Positions 9,027-18,731 of a DNA stretch of 64,000 nucleotides are shown here, in pieces. Numbering within the stretch: position 1 is the stretch's first letter; each line of letters opens with the position of its first letter. The position numbers and the translations under genes were made by a program. The notes below the pieces were generated by a model that saw only the letters and a program-made list of their open reading frames with translations, did no database searches and was not told where the DNA came from. Source of the stretch: Bacillota bacterium (GTDB lineage Bacteria > Bacillota > Clostridia > Acetivibrionales > DTU013); NCBI GenBank assembly GCA_023409735.1, contig JAEYRB010000035.1:17470-81469 (forward strand), written 5' to 3'.

Positions 9027-9175
9027 TAGATAGTTGAAAATATAACATAATTATCCAGCAAAAAACAATAAAAATAGTAAAAAGTTACAAATTAAAATAA
9101 ATTTAGAAAATGTATTGAAAAGTAATAGAAAATTGTGTAATATAACTGCAGTCATTATTATGTGGGGTTTAACAG

Positions 9176-9364
9176 ATGAAAAGTGATTTGCAGAAGTTAA
9201 AAGACAGGCTGAATGCTATGCTCTTGGAAACGCCGGTCAGTTCACAGGAAGCTCTATACCTCAGCCAGGAAATCGACATTTTGATTGTTGAACAATACAG
9301 GAATGGTCCTAAAACAAAGAGAAAAACTTACGTAGACAGCAATTTAAACCTATTGGCCGTGTGA
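9176..9364 (+). CDS. Spo0E-like aspartyl-phosphate phosphatase
   Basis: A 62-residue helical protein with the Spo0E signature SQEIDILIVEQY (residues ~27-38), which corresponds to the SxxxD motif of Spo0E, YnzD and YisI phosphatases. In bacilli these remove phosphate from Spo0A~P and delay sporulation. The two predicted helices (~3-18 and ~23-38) and the small size fit. The start has a weak GGGG site about eight bases upstream. It is monocistronic and followed by a clear terminator. The target in this organism is inferred, although the sporulation genes in the window make Spo0A likely. Confidence 0.75.
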   Translation: MKSDLQKLKDRLNAMLLETPVSSQEALYLSQEIDILIVEQYRNGPKTKRKTYVDSNLNLLAV

Positions 9365-9393
9365 AATGCAATAATAAAATTTGTAATTTTGAT

Positions 9394-9418
9394 AAGAGGT
9401 TAGCCTCTTTTTTTTTAT
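9394..9418 (+). terminator. Rho-independent terminator after the spo0E-like gene
   Basis: Stem AAGAGG/CCTCTT with loop TTAG is followed by a run of about ten T. The remaining bases up to the response-regulator start (9646) are very AT-rich, and I see no other gene there. Confidence 0.85.
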
Positions 9419-9645
9419 CAATTCTGCAGTTATATAATAAACGGATGATGCAAATATGATGATAAAGTGCTTAGTGCTCAACTAATTATTGAACTTACCT
9501 AGATTAAGTTTTATACAAATTTCTTATATTGTTAATACAATGCCTTTTCCTAATTAATAAAAAAATTACATATAATTCATAACTTCTACATATTTACAGG
9601 TTAATATAATTCTGTATTTTATAAGGCTAAAAAGGAGTGACTACA

Positions 9646-10308
9646 TTGAAGTTTCTCATTGTTGAGGATGATCTTGATACCAGTGAGGGAATATGTGAAT
9701 ACTTCAGAGAAAAAGGATATGAGATAATAACTGCTTATGATGGCGAAGAGGCGTTAAGCCTTGTAAAAAAGACTACATTTGACCTTCTTATATTGGATAT
9801 AATGCTGCCTAAGCTCACCGGACTTGTGGTGCTGCATGAATTAAGGAAAAACAGCAATGTTCCGGTAGTCATGCTTACCGCCATAGGTGATGAATATACG
9901 CAAATAGCAAGCTTTGACACAATGGCGGATGATTATGTTACAAAGCCTTTTTCTATTGTCTTGCTGGAAAAACGTATAGAGGCTTTGCTGCGGCGCAGAA
10001 AAGTAGATGATGAGGGTTACATATGGCGACATAAGGATGTTACTGTTGACTTCAATGGTTATATTGCGGAGAATGCAAGTGGTCCTATAGACATCACACC
10101 TCGAGAGATTATGCTTCTGAAGCTGCTGACAGAACATAAAGGAAGAGTACTTTCACGTGAACAAATTATAGATAAACTATGGGAACAAGACAGGCCGGTT
10201 TTTGACAGGACCGTTGATTCTCATATTAAAAACCTAAGAAAGAAGCTTAATCTTGACTGCATTGTTACTGTAACCGGTGTTGGCTGCAAGCTGGAGGATA
10301 TTGTGTGA
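9646..10308 (+). CDS. OmpR/PhoB-family response regulator
   Basis: This 220-residue regulator has a receiver domain starting KFLIVEDD, a phospho-acceptor Asp in LLILDIMLP (~residue 50), a conserved Lys in DDYVTKPFS, and a C-terminal winged helix with ITPREIMLLKLL and TVDSHIKNLRKKL. The start is taken as TTG at 9646, nine bases after AAAGGAG; the GTG at 9637 overlaps that site and is unlikely. All key residues are present, so it looks functional. Its stop overlaps the start of the downstream kinase gene, which is broken. It is probably an orphan that once controlled the neighbouring exporter genes. Confidence 0.88.
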   Translation: MKFLIVEDDLDTSEGICEYFREKGYEIITAYDGEEALSLVKKTTFDLLILDIMLPKLTGLVVLHELRKNSNVPVVMLTAIGDEYTQIASFDTMADDYVTKPFSIVLLEKRIEALLRRRKVDDEGYIWRHKDVTVDFNGYIAENASGPIDITPREIMLLKLLTEHKGRVLSREQIIDKLWEQDRPVFDRTVDSHIKNLRKKLNLDCIVTVTGVGCKLEDIV

Positions 10309-11795
10309 AGATTTTTGCAAAAACCTTTGTTTATACGCTGGCTCTTCTGATATTTATTTCAGTGTTAGCTAACGGACTAATATATTCGCTACTGCCGAAG
10401 GCTTATACAAAACAAAAGCAGCAAGCACTCACTGATCATGCAAATAAATTAGTGGCTGAGCTTAAGGAGGTTAAGCGAAATGAAATAGCGAGCCTCATGG
10501 CCAAATACGCTGCAGATATTCAGGCGGATTTAGAAGTTAATATTGGTGAAGAGGTCTACTCAATCCGCACAGGCGGTGTAATCACTGAATTGAGTAACAA
10601 TGATTCCACTGATAAATATGTTACATATGGTACCGAAGGGCAAGGTACTGATAGAACGAATAAAAGTTTAACCATTATTGATGTTTACAATAAAGAAGAT
10701 AGTTCAGTTAAGGAAAATGACGAGGACCTGGACAATGAGACCAATGCCATATTAAGTATTTCCAAAGGCGGCTCCAGAGAATTATGGACAAAGAGATATT
10801 TTATTATGGATGGTGAAAATGGCACACTCACTGTAACAATAACTCTGGCTCCTGTTGATGAAGCCGTTGATGTAATTATGTCCATTCTGCCACTGTCATT
10901 TTTATTGTGCGTTATTACAGCTATTGCATTCTCGCTTTTGTATGCCCGTGCAATAACTCGTCCGATTAAGGCGATCTCAGATGAAACCCACCGCATGACT
11001 GCTCTGGAGCGAGATGCAAGATGCAAGGTCAAATCAAAGGATGAGATTGGTGCTTTGGCCTCATATGTAAATGATCTGTATCAAAATTTGCTCAATACCA
11101 TACAATCATTGGAAATTGAGCTACAAAAGGTGGGCGCGGCAGAACGGGCAAAAACAGATTTCCTGCGAGCGGCTTCTCACGAGCTAAAAACTCCGGTTAC
11201 AGCAGTAAGTGTGATTATTGAGAATATGATACTGGGCATAGGTAAGTATAAAAATCATGACCAATGCCTTCCTAAATGTAAGGAGCTGGTAGATAAGCTA
11301 TAAGAAATGCTTCGGGAAATCCTGGATGCTTCACAGGTTACAGATTCATCAGAATTAAGTATTACTGAGAGTATTGAGAACATTTGTGATGATATAATTG
11401 AACCATACACATTAATTGCCCGTGCCAAGGGAGTAGTCTTATATGTTGATTGGAGCGCTGCATTTATAGTAACAGCACCGCCAAAGCTGCTAGGTAAGGC
11501 ACTGTCGAATATTTTCTCAAATGCTGTAAGATATACTGTGTCAGGCGGTAGACTAGCTGTTTACTGCAGAGGGCGAAGCCTGTATATTGAAAATGAATGC
11601 GAGCCTATCCCCGAAGATAAGCTGAGCCTGCTTTATGAGCCGTTCTACAGACCGGATGAATCCAGAGACAGAAAAACAGGCGGAAATGGACTTGGACTGT
11701 ATATAACAAAATCAATATTACGTTTGCTTGAACTGGATTATACATTTAATCAGATGTCTGATCCTTCAGGAATGCGTTTTATAGTAAATTTTTAA
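10305..11795 (+). pseudogene. Sensor histidine kinase interrupted by an in-frame stop
   Basis: Two segments lie in the same frame. 10305-11303 encodes an N-terminal membrane helix, an extracellular region, a second helix (~residues 190-212), a HAMP domain and the H-box (FLRAASHELKTPVTA). 11307-11795 encodes the N-box (NIFSNAVRYT) and the G-boxes (GGNGLGLYITKS). They are separated only by TAA at 11301-11303 and one codon, so a single nonsense substitution explains the break. Translation up to the stop would give a kinase without an ATP-binding domain. A sequencing error or a re-initiated split protein (ATG at 11307 lacks a good ribosome site) are alternatives. The damage to the next gene supports real decay. 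Confidence 0.85.
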
Positions 11796-11828
11796 TTTCA
11801 TATCTGCTACACATTTATTTCATAATTG

Positions 11829-11883
11829 CTCCACTTATTGGTGTTAAAGTTACAACAGCACCAATAAGTGGAGTACTTTTTTA
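11829..11883 (+). terminator. Strong Rho-independent terminator after the broken kinase
   Basis: A perfect 15-bp inverted repeat, CTCCACTTATTGGTG (11829-11843) and CACCAATAAGTGGAG (11859-11873), is followed by TACTTTTTTAT. It separates the regulator/kinase pair from the exporter remnants. The ~120 bases after it, up to 12005, contain no complete gene and are probably remnant sequence at a deletion junction. Confidence 0.9.
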
Positions 11884-12004
11884 TGGTGTTGACCGAAGTT
11901 CTATAGCAAAAGTGGATGCTTGACAGCCGCAAGTGTGTTTGTTCTTGAACCAGCAAAAAATAGCGCTGTATTAGGCTCGTTGTCTTTTTGCCATACTTAC
12001 ACTT

Positions 12005-13776
12005 ATGCAGTTTCACAGAGATTACAAAAATAAAACCGACAGCATTGTACTGGCCTCCGCAGATCCGGTATTTTACCAACTGAATCGTGTAATTGGCCTC
12101 ATATGTGCTGCTGTTGTTACAACCCTTGCAGTAACAATATTTACTCTGCCTTTTGCTATTATAAAGACAGGCGTTTATTTTCAAGCTAATGATTTTTTTG
12201 TATCCTGGTATCTTATCTTCTTAGGTGCAATGGTTTTTTCTATCTTTCTTTCGTCCGGCCTTTATTTGCTTTTCAGACGTGTTGGACCGGCTTTTATTGC
12301 CATGGTGGGACTAATCTCACTGTCAATTATGCTTGATGGATTATCCGGCACTAAGGCGAGTTATCAGTTGTTTTGGGTTCAGACAAACGTTACGAACCTA
12401 TCTGATTTTGTAAACAATCAATTTTTGATTGACCTGGTGCTTTGGAACAGGCTTTTTTGCTTATTGGTATCACTTGGTGTATGCTTCCTGGGACTATTAT
12501 CTGTAAGGCGCTACGGGCGTGGTCTGTTAAGATCATTTTTAATTAATGCAAAGCGTGTCTGGATCCCGTTGTTTTTTGCGGCTGCAGTAATTTTGTCCGG
12601 CTTAAGCTTAGTCAATGAGCCTGTATTTGATAACAGTGTACCGGTCAATCATTCATATTCCTATAGCTCCGGAAACGGTATAACCATATATATATCTGGT
12701 GGGGAGGATGAAAGCTGCTCTATGCTTTTATTGACAGATAAGAAGGTTGACATTTCTGTTGACACACAAAAACGTGTTGTATCCGGAAAGGCAGATTTTT
12801 CTTTCGATAATCTTAACGGTGCGGCACAGGAGCTTTCAATGCTGTTAAATTCAGGCTACATAATTCGTGAGGTACTGGTAAATGGCAATCCCGCAGAGGC
12901 AAAGTGTGACAATATTGAAGAGAAGGGTAATGCCAGATGGCATATTAGCGTGCCTGCGTGTGAAAAAGCAACAGTAGAGATATGTTATGGAGGAAGCTTG
13001 AAAAATAATGGGTCTCTCTTGCAGACACCAGTTTTTGGAATTTGCAATGAATATGTATATCTACCGTCTACCGGATTTTCTCCAGGTACAGAAACATCCG
13101 ATTCAGATGATTGCAATTTTTCGGGAGTTGTGACATTGGATGAGAAGTTGATGCCGCTGTTTCTGGGTGTAGAAAGTGAAGAGCTGGATACAATCTTCCC
13201 GCTAATATTCGGGGCGGATTTGCAAGTTCAAATCTCAGTGGAATGAATGAGACGTGCATTTCAGCCGCCAGTGACTTACTCGGTAACTCTGATTTTCAAA
13301 ATTCGGGAAGCGGTATAGATGTTCTGGTACATGAAATTGCTCATCAGTGGTGGGGGCTTACGACTATCCCTGTTTCCGACGAAGCCTCATACTGGTCGAG
13401 GGAGGGTATTACATGCTACAGTACTTATCGATTTATGGCACAATACTTCGGAGAGCAGTATGCAAAGGAACATTTCATTGACAAGTGGCAAGAAATGTGG
13501 AAAAACTATAAAAATGCATTCTATGTGCAACATCCTGAATATTTTTCCAAGCTTTCACAAGGCGATAGATCAACGGTTATGGCTTCACTTAGTAATATTG
13601 GGAACTATGGGATCATGCCGCTGCAGCTCCTGAAGGCGGAAAATATATTGGGTGGGCAGGAGTGCTTTCAGAAAAAACTGTCCGAGCTTTATAAAGCTTA
13701 TTTGGGTAATAGCATAACTTATGGTGATTTTTTATCTGCTACCGGACTAACTGAGGAGGTGTTGAATCTTGAGTAA
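12005..13776 (+). pseudogene. Remnant of an ABC-2 permease fused to an M1-type metallopeptidase
   Basis: The first part (12005-13246) begins abruptly inside an ABC-2 permease (SIVLASADPVFYQLNRVIGL), has several membrane helices to about residue 205, and continues into an extracellular beta domain. It ends out of frame at IFGADLQVQISVE. In another frame, translation reads GGFASSNLSGMNETC through 13243 onward into a peptidase M1 zinc site, HEIAHQWW with downstream Glu (SREGITCYSTY). Known fusions carry an N-terminal permease part and roughly 100 residues between these segments; both are missing here. I infer a 5' truncation, an internal deletion and a frameshift. No good ribosome binding site precedes 12005. 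Confidence 0.75.
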
Positions 13777-14494
13777 AGGAAAGATCCTTAAATATGAAAT
13801 GAAGCGTCTGATTTTTTCCCGTGAATTTATTTTACTGCTGACAGCATTGATTGTTTACTGTGTTTTGCTTGTGCGTAATAATGTGATTTTCGGAACACGA
13901 TATACCGCACCTTTCTCGCAGCTTACCTTTTGCAGCTATATTTCTTCTGCTGCAGTTTTATTATTTGTTTTACTGCTGACGCTTTGTTCGCGACAATTTT
14001 CGCCATCAGAAAACGGAGCTATGGTTATAATTAACGCATCGCCCATACCAGCTCCTGTTTTCAAGATGCTTCGATATGTCGCTATAGCTTTTGCGTTTCT
14101 TATTGCTGCAGCTTTAGCTGTTGGAATTTGCTTTGCTTTCTATGTGATGATTTTTGGTTTTACAGAATTTGGAGGATTAATTATTTCGGCGCTTGGGATA
14201 ATCATTCCGTCAGCTCTGCTGCTTTTTGGTCCTGCCATGCTGCTTGGCAGAAAAAAACCGGTTATGGTATATATGCTGTTAGTGGTAATCCTGATCATGG
14301 GTGCTTTTGGTTTATCACTTCCATCATTTATAGATTTATTCGGCAGTTTAGCTATAAAGTCATTTTCAGTCGTGGGGCAGGATTTCTCATTTCCCATTTC
14401 ATTTTGGATTGGACGAGTTATTCTCTCTGTTGCAGGGATTACTTTAATCAATATATCGTTAGGCTTCCAAACAAAAAAAGCTATCAGGAACTAA
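13769..14494 (+). CDS. ABC transporter permease, orphaned
   Basis: This is a 241-residue membrane protein with about six hydrophobic helices (for example FILLLTALIVYCVLLV, AAVLLFVLLLTLCS, MVYMLLVVILIMGAFGL). The N-terminus MSKGKILKYEMKRLIFSREF is typical of ABC-2 type permeases. TTG at 13769 is chosen because GGAGGT (13755-13760) lies eight bases upstream; the gene overlaps the end of the peptidase remnant by eight bases. It looks intact, but no ATPase gene remains in the locus and its partner permease is broken, so it is probably non-functional as a transporter. Confidence 0.7.
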   Translation: MSKGKILKYEMKRLIFSREFILLLTALIVYCVLLVRNNVIFGTRYTAPFSQLTFCSYISSAAVLLFVLLLTLCSRQFSPSENGAMVIINASPIPAPVFKMLRYVAIAFAFLIAAALAVGICFAFYVMIFGFTEFGGLIISALGIIIPSALLLFGPAMLLGRKKPVMVYMLLVVILIMGAFGLSLPSFIDLFGSLAIKSFSVVGQDFSFPISFWIGRVILSVAGITLINISLGFQTKKAIRN

Positions 14495-14532
14495 GAAATA
14501 TATAGGAATATTTCACTTGCTTTCCGACTCTT

Positions 14533-14587
14533 CAGGCAAGGGCTCTGATGCAACTGTATTACCAGCATGTATCAGGAGCTTTGCCTG
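14533..14587. other. Long imperfect hairpin between the permease gene and tRNA-Ala
   Basis: Outer arms CAGGCAA (14533-14539) and TTGCCTG (14581-14587) pair, and inner arms around GCTCTGAT and ATCAGGAGC extend the stem with one bulged base. There is no T-run, so it is a weak terminator candidate; it may end the exporter locus or be a remnant of a repeat. Confidence 0.4.
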
Positions 14588-14685
14588 TTACATAGCTGTA
14601 CAACGTTCTGTCCACACTTCTGGTTAAGGTTGAATAATTTACACTGGAAAAATAATTTTCATGGTGCTATACTAAGTGTAAATAA

Positions 14686-14761
14686 GGGGCATTAGCTCAG
14701 CTGGGAGAGCGCCAGGTTCGCAATCTGGAGGCCAGGGGTTCGATCCCCCTATGCTCCACCA
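14686..14761 (+). tRNA. tRNA-Ala (anticodon CGC)
   Basis: The cloverleaf folds cleanly. The acceptor is GGGGCAT/ATGCTCC with one G-T pair, and the D arm is GCTCAGCTGGGAGAGC. The anticodon stem is CCAGG/TCTGG with loop TTCGCAA, so the anticodon is CGC (reads GCG codons). The T arm is AGGGG TTCGATC CCCCT. Discriminator A and an encoded CCA end at 14761. Confidence 0.95.
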
Positions 14762-14764
14762 ATC

Positions 14765-14800
14765 GAAAAAGGTATCGTCCGAAAGGATAGTACCTTTTTG
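14765..14800 (+). terminator. Terminator after tRNA-Ala
   Basis: Stem AAAAAGGTA/TACCTTTTT encloses a further short hairpin and ends in a T-run; it directly follows the tRNA CCA end. It can act on both strands, which suits the convergent antiporter gene. Confidence 0.85.
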
Positions 14801-14833
14801 AGTATAGCGAGTTATATGAGGGTGGGATCGAAC

Positions 14834-16147
14834 CTAGCGTAATTTTTTATCTGGAACCAAAAAGATAAAAATCAAGGAACTAATTAGTAACAGACCTTGA
14901 TAAAAGAGATATGGCAGAATATCAAATGCTGTAATATTACCACCCAATGTTTTAACCGCAGAAACAGCCAATAGCATCTGCGCGCCATAGGGGATAATTC
15001 CTTGAAAAATGCAGGAAAAAGTGTCCAAAAGTGAAGCCGTCTTTCTTGATGTAATACCATACTCATCCGACATTTGCTTTGCAATTGGATTGGCCATAAC
15101 GATTGCAACCGTATTATTTGCAGTTGCAATATTCATAGCACCAACCAGCAAACCAACTCCTAATTGACCTGCCTTCTTGCCACGGAATAGCTTCTTAATA
15201 AAGGAAAGCAACGCATCAAATCCACCGTTTTCGCGGATCAAAGCGCACATGGCCGCCACGAGAACTGCAACAATAGCAGTTTCAAACATACCTGAGACGC
15301 CGCTTCCCATGCTGGATAGCATCTGTATAGGCTTTATAGCTCCGGAGGCAAGCATAATAATGGAGCCGGAAACAATACCGCTTAACAACACGACGAACAC
15401 ATTGACACCGGCAATGCCTCCGATCAATACCAAGAGATAAGGAATAATTTTTACCAGATTGTATGAAGAAATCTCAATCTGTCCCGGATCCTTAGTTGCC
15501 GTAATCAAAGCTATGAGAACAACTGTTATTAGAGCTGCAGGCAATGCAATCCTAAAGTTTTCACGGAATTTATCTTTCATCGGGCAATTCTGCCCGTTGC
15601 ATGCCGCAATGGTTGTATCAGAAATAAAGGAAAGATTATCTCCGAACATAGCTCCACCAATAACAGTTCCAACACAAAGCGGCAGGCTATATCCGGATGT
15701 ATTGGCAATTGCGACTGCAATAGGAACAATCAGTGTTATGGTACCGCAACTTGTCCCCATAGCTGTAGAAATAAAACAGCTAACAACGAAAAGAACAACT
15801 ACAGAAAAGCGAGGCGGAATGACTGAAAGTAAAAAATACGCCACGCTTTCTGCGCTAGAACGTCCGACAATGCCGACAAAAGCACCTGCAGCGAAGAAGA
15901 TAAGCAACATGGTAATAATATTTTTATCGCCAACTCCATTTCCCATGATTGCAAGTTTTTCGTCAAATTTCACCTTTCTGTTTTGCAGGCAGGCAACGAC
16001 AATAGAAATTAAAAAGATGACAACGATAGGAATCTGATAAAATCCTTGTTCCACCTTGAGAATGTATTCAAACAGAATTCCTAGTCCCAGGTACAAAACC
16101 AGGAATACACTGATTGGCAGCAAAGCAAGATAGTTGTTCTTTTTCAT
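14834..16147 (-). CDS. NhaC family Na+/H+ antiporter
   Basis: This 437-residue membrane protein has about 11-12 hydrophobic helices. The signature of the NhaC family is visible: SCFISTAMGTSCGTITLIVPIA, then GGAMFGDNLSFISDTT (~residues 165-180), and AMNIATANNTVAIVMANPIA later. Family members exchange Na+ for protons, or malate/lactate with Na+ in some branches, so the exact substrate is uncertain. The start at 16147 is chosen because GGGGGGAG lies six bases upstream. An in-frame ATG 12 codons earlier has no such site. The gene stands alone, with the nucleotidyltransferase gene divergent and 180 bp away. Confidence 0.85.
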   Translation of the reverse strand: MKKNNYLALLPISVFLVLYLGLGILFEYILKVEQGFYQIPIVVIFLISIVVACLQNRKVKFDEKLAIMGNGVGDKNIITMLLIFFAAGAFVGIVGRSSAESVAYFLLSVIPPRFSVVVLFVVSCFISTAMGTSCGTITLIVPIAVAIANTSGYSLPLCVGTVIGGAMFGDNLSFISDTTIAACNGQNCPMKDKFRENFRIALPAALITVVLIALITATKDPGQIEISSYNLVKIIPYLLVLIGGIAGVNVFVVLLSGIVSGSIIMLASGAIKPIQMLSSMGSGVSGMFETAIVAVLVAAMCALIRENGGFDALLSFIKKLFRGKKAGQLGVGLLVGAMNIATANNTVAIVMANPIAKQMSDEYGITSRKTASLLDTFSCIFQGIIPYGAQMLLAVSAVKTLGGNITAFDILPYLFYQGLLLISSLIFIFLVPDKKLR

Positions 16148-16328
16148 AAGAACTCCCCCCAGTATTATATTGCATTTTATCAATGCTTTTTAAAATATAA
16201 TTATTTTACCAAAGAGTCGCATTGATGTAAACGCTTTGTTAATTTTATACTTTTCTACCCAATATTTTGCATCTTTATTTAAAATTTGATATATTAATTT
16301 CAAAATGCTAAACAGAGGGGGCACAAAT

Positions 16329-17216
16329 ATGAATGAATACGAGAACATACTGGCTGGTGTGACTAAGCTTGGTAAGACAATCGATCAAGTAAAAGCAGGA
16401 ATTATTATAGGCTCGAGGGCAAGAATAGAGTGCCCCGCTGATGAATATTCGGATATTGATATTATCTTGCTGGTTGACGATATTGACTTTTTCATACAAA
16501 CAGATGAATGGTTGGATGGGCTAGGCGAATATCATATCTCCTTCAGTGAATATACAGTTGCCAATGGAAAAGAACGACGTGTATTTTTTGATAATGCAAT
16601 GGACGTTGATTTTCTCTTCTTGAAAGCAAGTGACATTGACAGAATTGAAAAAGATGAGAATTTCAAGGAGATAATATCTAGGGCATACAGAGTATTGTTT
16701 GATAAGATATCATTTTCTAATGTTTTGAATAGGATGGCATTGTCACCTGACCCCCATTTGCTACTTCCGGAGAGTGATTTTGAGAATATTGTGGGTAACT
16801 TTTGGTTCCATTCAATTTGGGCTGCCAAAAAAGTGCTACGTGGTGAATTGTGGGTAGCAAAAAGTTGTGTTGATGGGTACATGAAAAATTTACTCCTGCA
16901 AATGATAGAACTTTATTCCCATGCTGTCAACAGCTCAAACTATGATACCTGGCATTGTGGACGTTTCATCGAGCAGTGGGCAGAACCTTGGATAGTGGAG
17001 AAATTTCCCGATATATATGCAGGCTATTCCGTTAATGATACATTAAGAGCGCTGTCCGAAACCATGGATTTATTTCGCAAGCTTGCTGTTGATACAGCCG
17101 AAAGATTAAATTACAGTTATCCCCATGAAGCAGATATATATGCGGAAAAATTTCTGCGAAGAATTAAGCAAGGTAAACTTTATGAATGCTGGACTTGTGA
17201 AACTGAGGATAAATAG
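16329..17216 (+). CDS. Nucleotidyltransferase related to aminoglycoside 6-adenylyltransferase
   Basis: This 295-residue protein has the nucleotidyltransferase motif GSRARIECPADEYSDIDI (~residues 31-48, including GSR and DxD) and a later acidic residue in the DVDFLFLKASD segment. This layout, the length and the helical C-terminal half (NFWFHSIWAAKKVLRGELW, LLQMIELYSH) resemble ANT(6)/AadK streptomycin adenylyltransferases. Sequence alone cannot say whether it acts on antibiotics; chromosomal homologues are common in clostridia. The start at 16329 follows GAGGGGG; an in-frame start at 16305 lacks a site. It ends one base before the convergent MocR-type gene. Confidence 0.78.
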   Translation: MNEYENILAGVTKLGKTIDQVKAGIIIGSRARIECPADEYSDIDIILLVDDIDFFIQTDEWLDGLGEYHISFSEYTVANGKERRVFFDNAMDVDFLFLKASDIDRIEKDENFKEIISRAYRVLFDKISFSNVLNRMALSPDPHLLLPESDFENIVGNFWFHSIWAAKKVLRGELWVAKSCVDGYMKNLLLQMIELYSHAVNSSNYDTWHCGRFIEQWAEPWIVEKFPDIYAGYSVNDTLRALSETMDLFRKLAVDTAERLNYSYPHEADIYAEKFLRRIKQGKLYECWTCETEDK

Positions 17217-17217
17217 T

Positions 17218-18612
17218 TTAAGGCAATTTCTTAATAATATTAGATAACATTACAACACCGTTTTTAATTACATCAGGCTCCAGATGCCCATACCCAATAA
17301 GCAGCTTGCTTTGATGCCTGTCTTTTTCTATGCAGTAGCTTTCCACAGGAGTAATATATAAACCTCCTTTTCGACAGCTACTTTTAAATGCCTCTCCAAA
17401 TCGCATTCCCGGAAAATCTACAGCGACATGCAGCCCAGCGGAATCCCCATAAGCAGTCCACTCGCTGCCAAAGGCTTCTTCCAGCGACTTCAATAATACT
17501 TGTCGGCGCTGGCCATAAATTTTGCGCATCTTTTTGACATGTCTATCAAACTTGCGTGTCCTTAAGAATTCTGCCAAAGCGGCCTGCTCAAAGGGTGGAT
17601 TTTGTACATCCGTATGAGTACGCAGATCACGCCAGCGTTCCTGAAGCTTATAAGGCAATATCACATAACCTATCCTCAGTGCAGGAAAAACTGATTTACT
17701 GAAGGTTCCAACATAAATCACACGTTGTGGGCTCATAGTGTAAAGCGGGGCAATGGGCTCGCCGCTATATCGGAATTCGCTGTCATAATCATCTTCGATG
17801 ATATAAAGATCATTTTCTCTGGCAAAGCGAATCAGTGTTGCACGGCGTGATGCGGGAAGAATTCCTCCCAAGGGAAACTGATGAGATGGAGTAACATATA
17901 TTGCGCCTGTACCTCCGCACTTTGACAGGTAATCGGTTTTCATTCCTTCGGTATCAACCGGTATAGGAATAATGGAGCAGCCCTTGTTTATGAACGTACC
18001 AAGCATTCCCATATGGCAGGGATCCTCCATCAATATTTTTTGGCCGTTTCCACACAGAATATCTGCAATAATATGTAGCCCGTGCGTTGCACCGGCGGTA
18101 ATAAATATATCGTCCGAGGCAACCTTAAGACCACGACTTCTGAACAACCAAGCCGCAATTTCATTTTGAAGGTCAGGCGATCCTTGCGGTCCGGTATAAC
18201 CGTAGGTCTCAGGAGGGAGTTCTTCGGAAGCCTTATGCAGCAACTGTTGCCATAGAAACCTAGGAAATTGTCTTAAATCGGGTCTGCCCGTCTGAAAGCT
18301 TACCAAAATTGGCTGCTCAGCCCTGCTTTTTATTTTAGGAGATAATGCCTGTTTTACCGGCTCAATGTATAAACCGCCGGAAACCCGTGTGGGGGCTCCC
18401 TGCCGGCTTATTACAAATCCCTCTGCAATCAGCAAGTCATAAGCCTCACAAACTGTATTGCGGGAAACATTTAGCTCCTTCGCTAATTCTCGTGTGGACG
18501 GAAGTGCTTCTTCCGCCTTCAACTGCCCGGATATAATCAGTTCTTTTAGATGCTGATAAATTTGGCGCCATAACTGTAATTCACTTTCCCTGTTTAATTC
18601 AATTCCTAACAT
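17218..18612 (-). CDS. MocR-type regulator (GntR helix-turn-helix fused to aminotransferase fold)
   Basis: The N-terminal GntR-type winged helix (residues ~10-75) contains LPSTRELAKELNVSRNTVCE. The C-terminal class-I aminotransferase-like domain (~100-464) carries the PLP region: a DDYDSEF motif and SKSVFPALRIGYV with the Schiff-base Lys in GTFSKS. Such regulators sense PLP or an amino compound and usually control an adjacent transporter or metabolic gene. Here the neighbour is a divergent EamA exporter with shared operator-like sites at 18622-18671. The start has GGAG upstream. The length (464 aa) is normal for MocR. Confidence 0.9.
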   Translation of the reverse strand: MLGIELNRESELQLWRQIYQHLKELIISGQLKAEEALPSTRELAKELNVSRNTVCEAYDLLIAEGFVISRQGAPTRVSGGLYIEPVKQALSPKIKSRAEQPILVSFQTGRPDLRQFPRFLWQQLLHKASEELPPETYGYTGPQGSPDLQNEIAAWLFRSRGLKVASDDIFITAGATHGLHIIADILCGNGQKILMEDPCHMGMLGTFINKGCSIIPIPVDTEGMKTDYLSKCGGTGAIYVTPSHQFPLGGILPASRRATLIRFARENDLYIIEDDYDSEFRYSGEPIAPLYTMSPQRVIYVGTFSKSVFPALRIGYVILPYKLQERWRDLRTHTDVQNPPFEQAALAEFLRTRKFDRHVKKMRKIYGQRRQVLLKSLEEAFGSEWTAYGDSAGLHVAVDFPGMRFGEAFKSSCRKGGLYITPVESYCIEKDRHQSKLLIGYGHLEPDVIKNGVVMLSNIIKKLP

Positions 18613-18621
18613 AAAGTCTCC

Positions 18622-18671
18622 AACTGGCTCTATTGAATTTACGCTATACCGGCTCTTTAATAGAACCAGTT
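18622..18671. promoter_or_regulatory. Likely operator cluster for the MocR-type regulator
   Basis: The divergent promoter region holds AACTGGCTCTAT (18622-18633), a same-direction partial copy CCGGCTCTTTAA (18649-18660) and an inverted copy ATAGAACCAGTT (18660-18671). Two direct plus one inverted half-site is the arrangement expected for MocR regulators, which bind tandem sites. Assignment is inference from placement. Confidence 0.65.
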
Positions 18672-18731
18672 AATATGTAGAATTATACCATTATGTCAAG
18701 AAAATACAATATATTAGGGGGAGATATTAGA

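Noticed and set aside
10305..11795. Programmed stop readthrough or selenocysteine-type recoding of the kinase
   Set aside because: The stop is TAA, not TGA; no downstream recoding structure is visible; and neighbouring genes are also damaged.
13243..13776. Independent small metallopeptidase gene
   Set aside because: It lacks the rest of the peptidase domain, its reading frame continues upstream past the ATG, and no ribosome site precedes 13243.
15459..16037. 192-residue plus-strand open frame
   Set aside because: It is antisense to the NhaC antiporter gene; an artefact of its codon bias.
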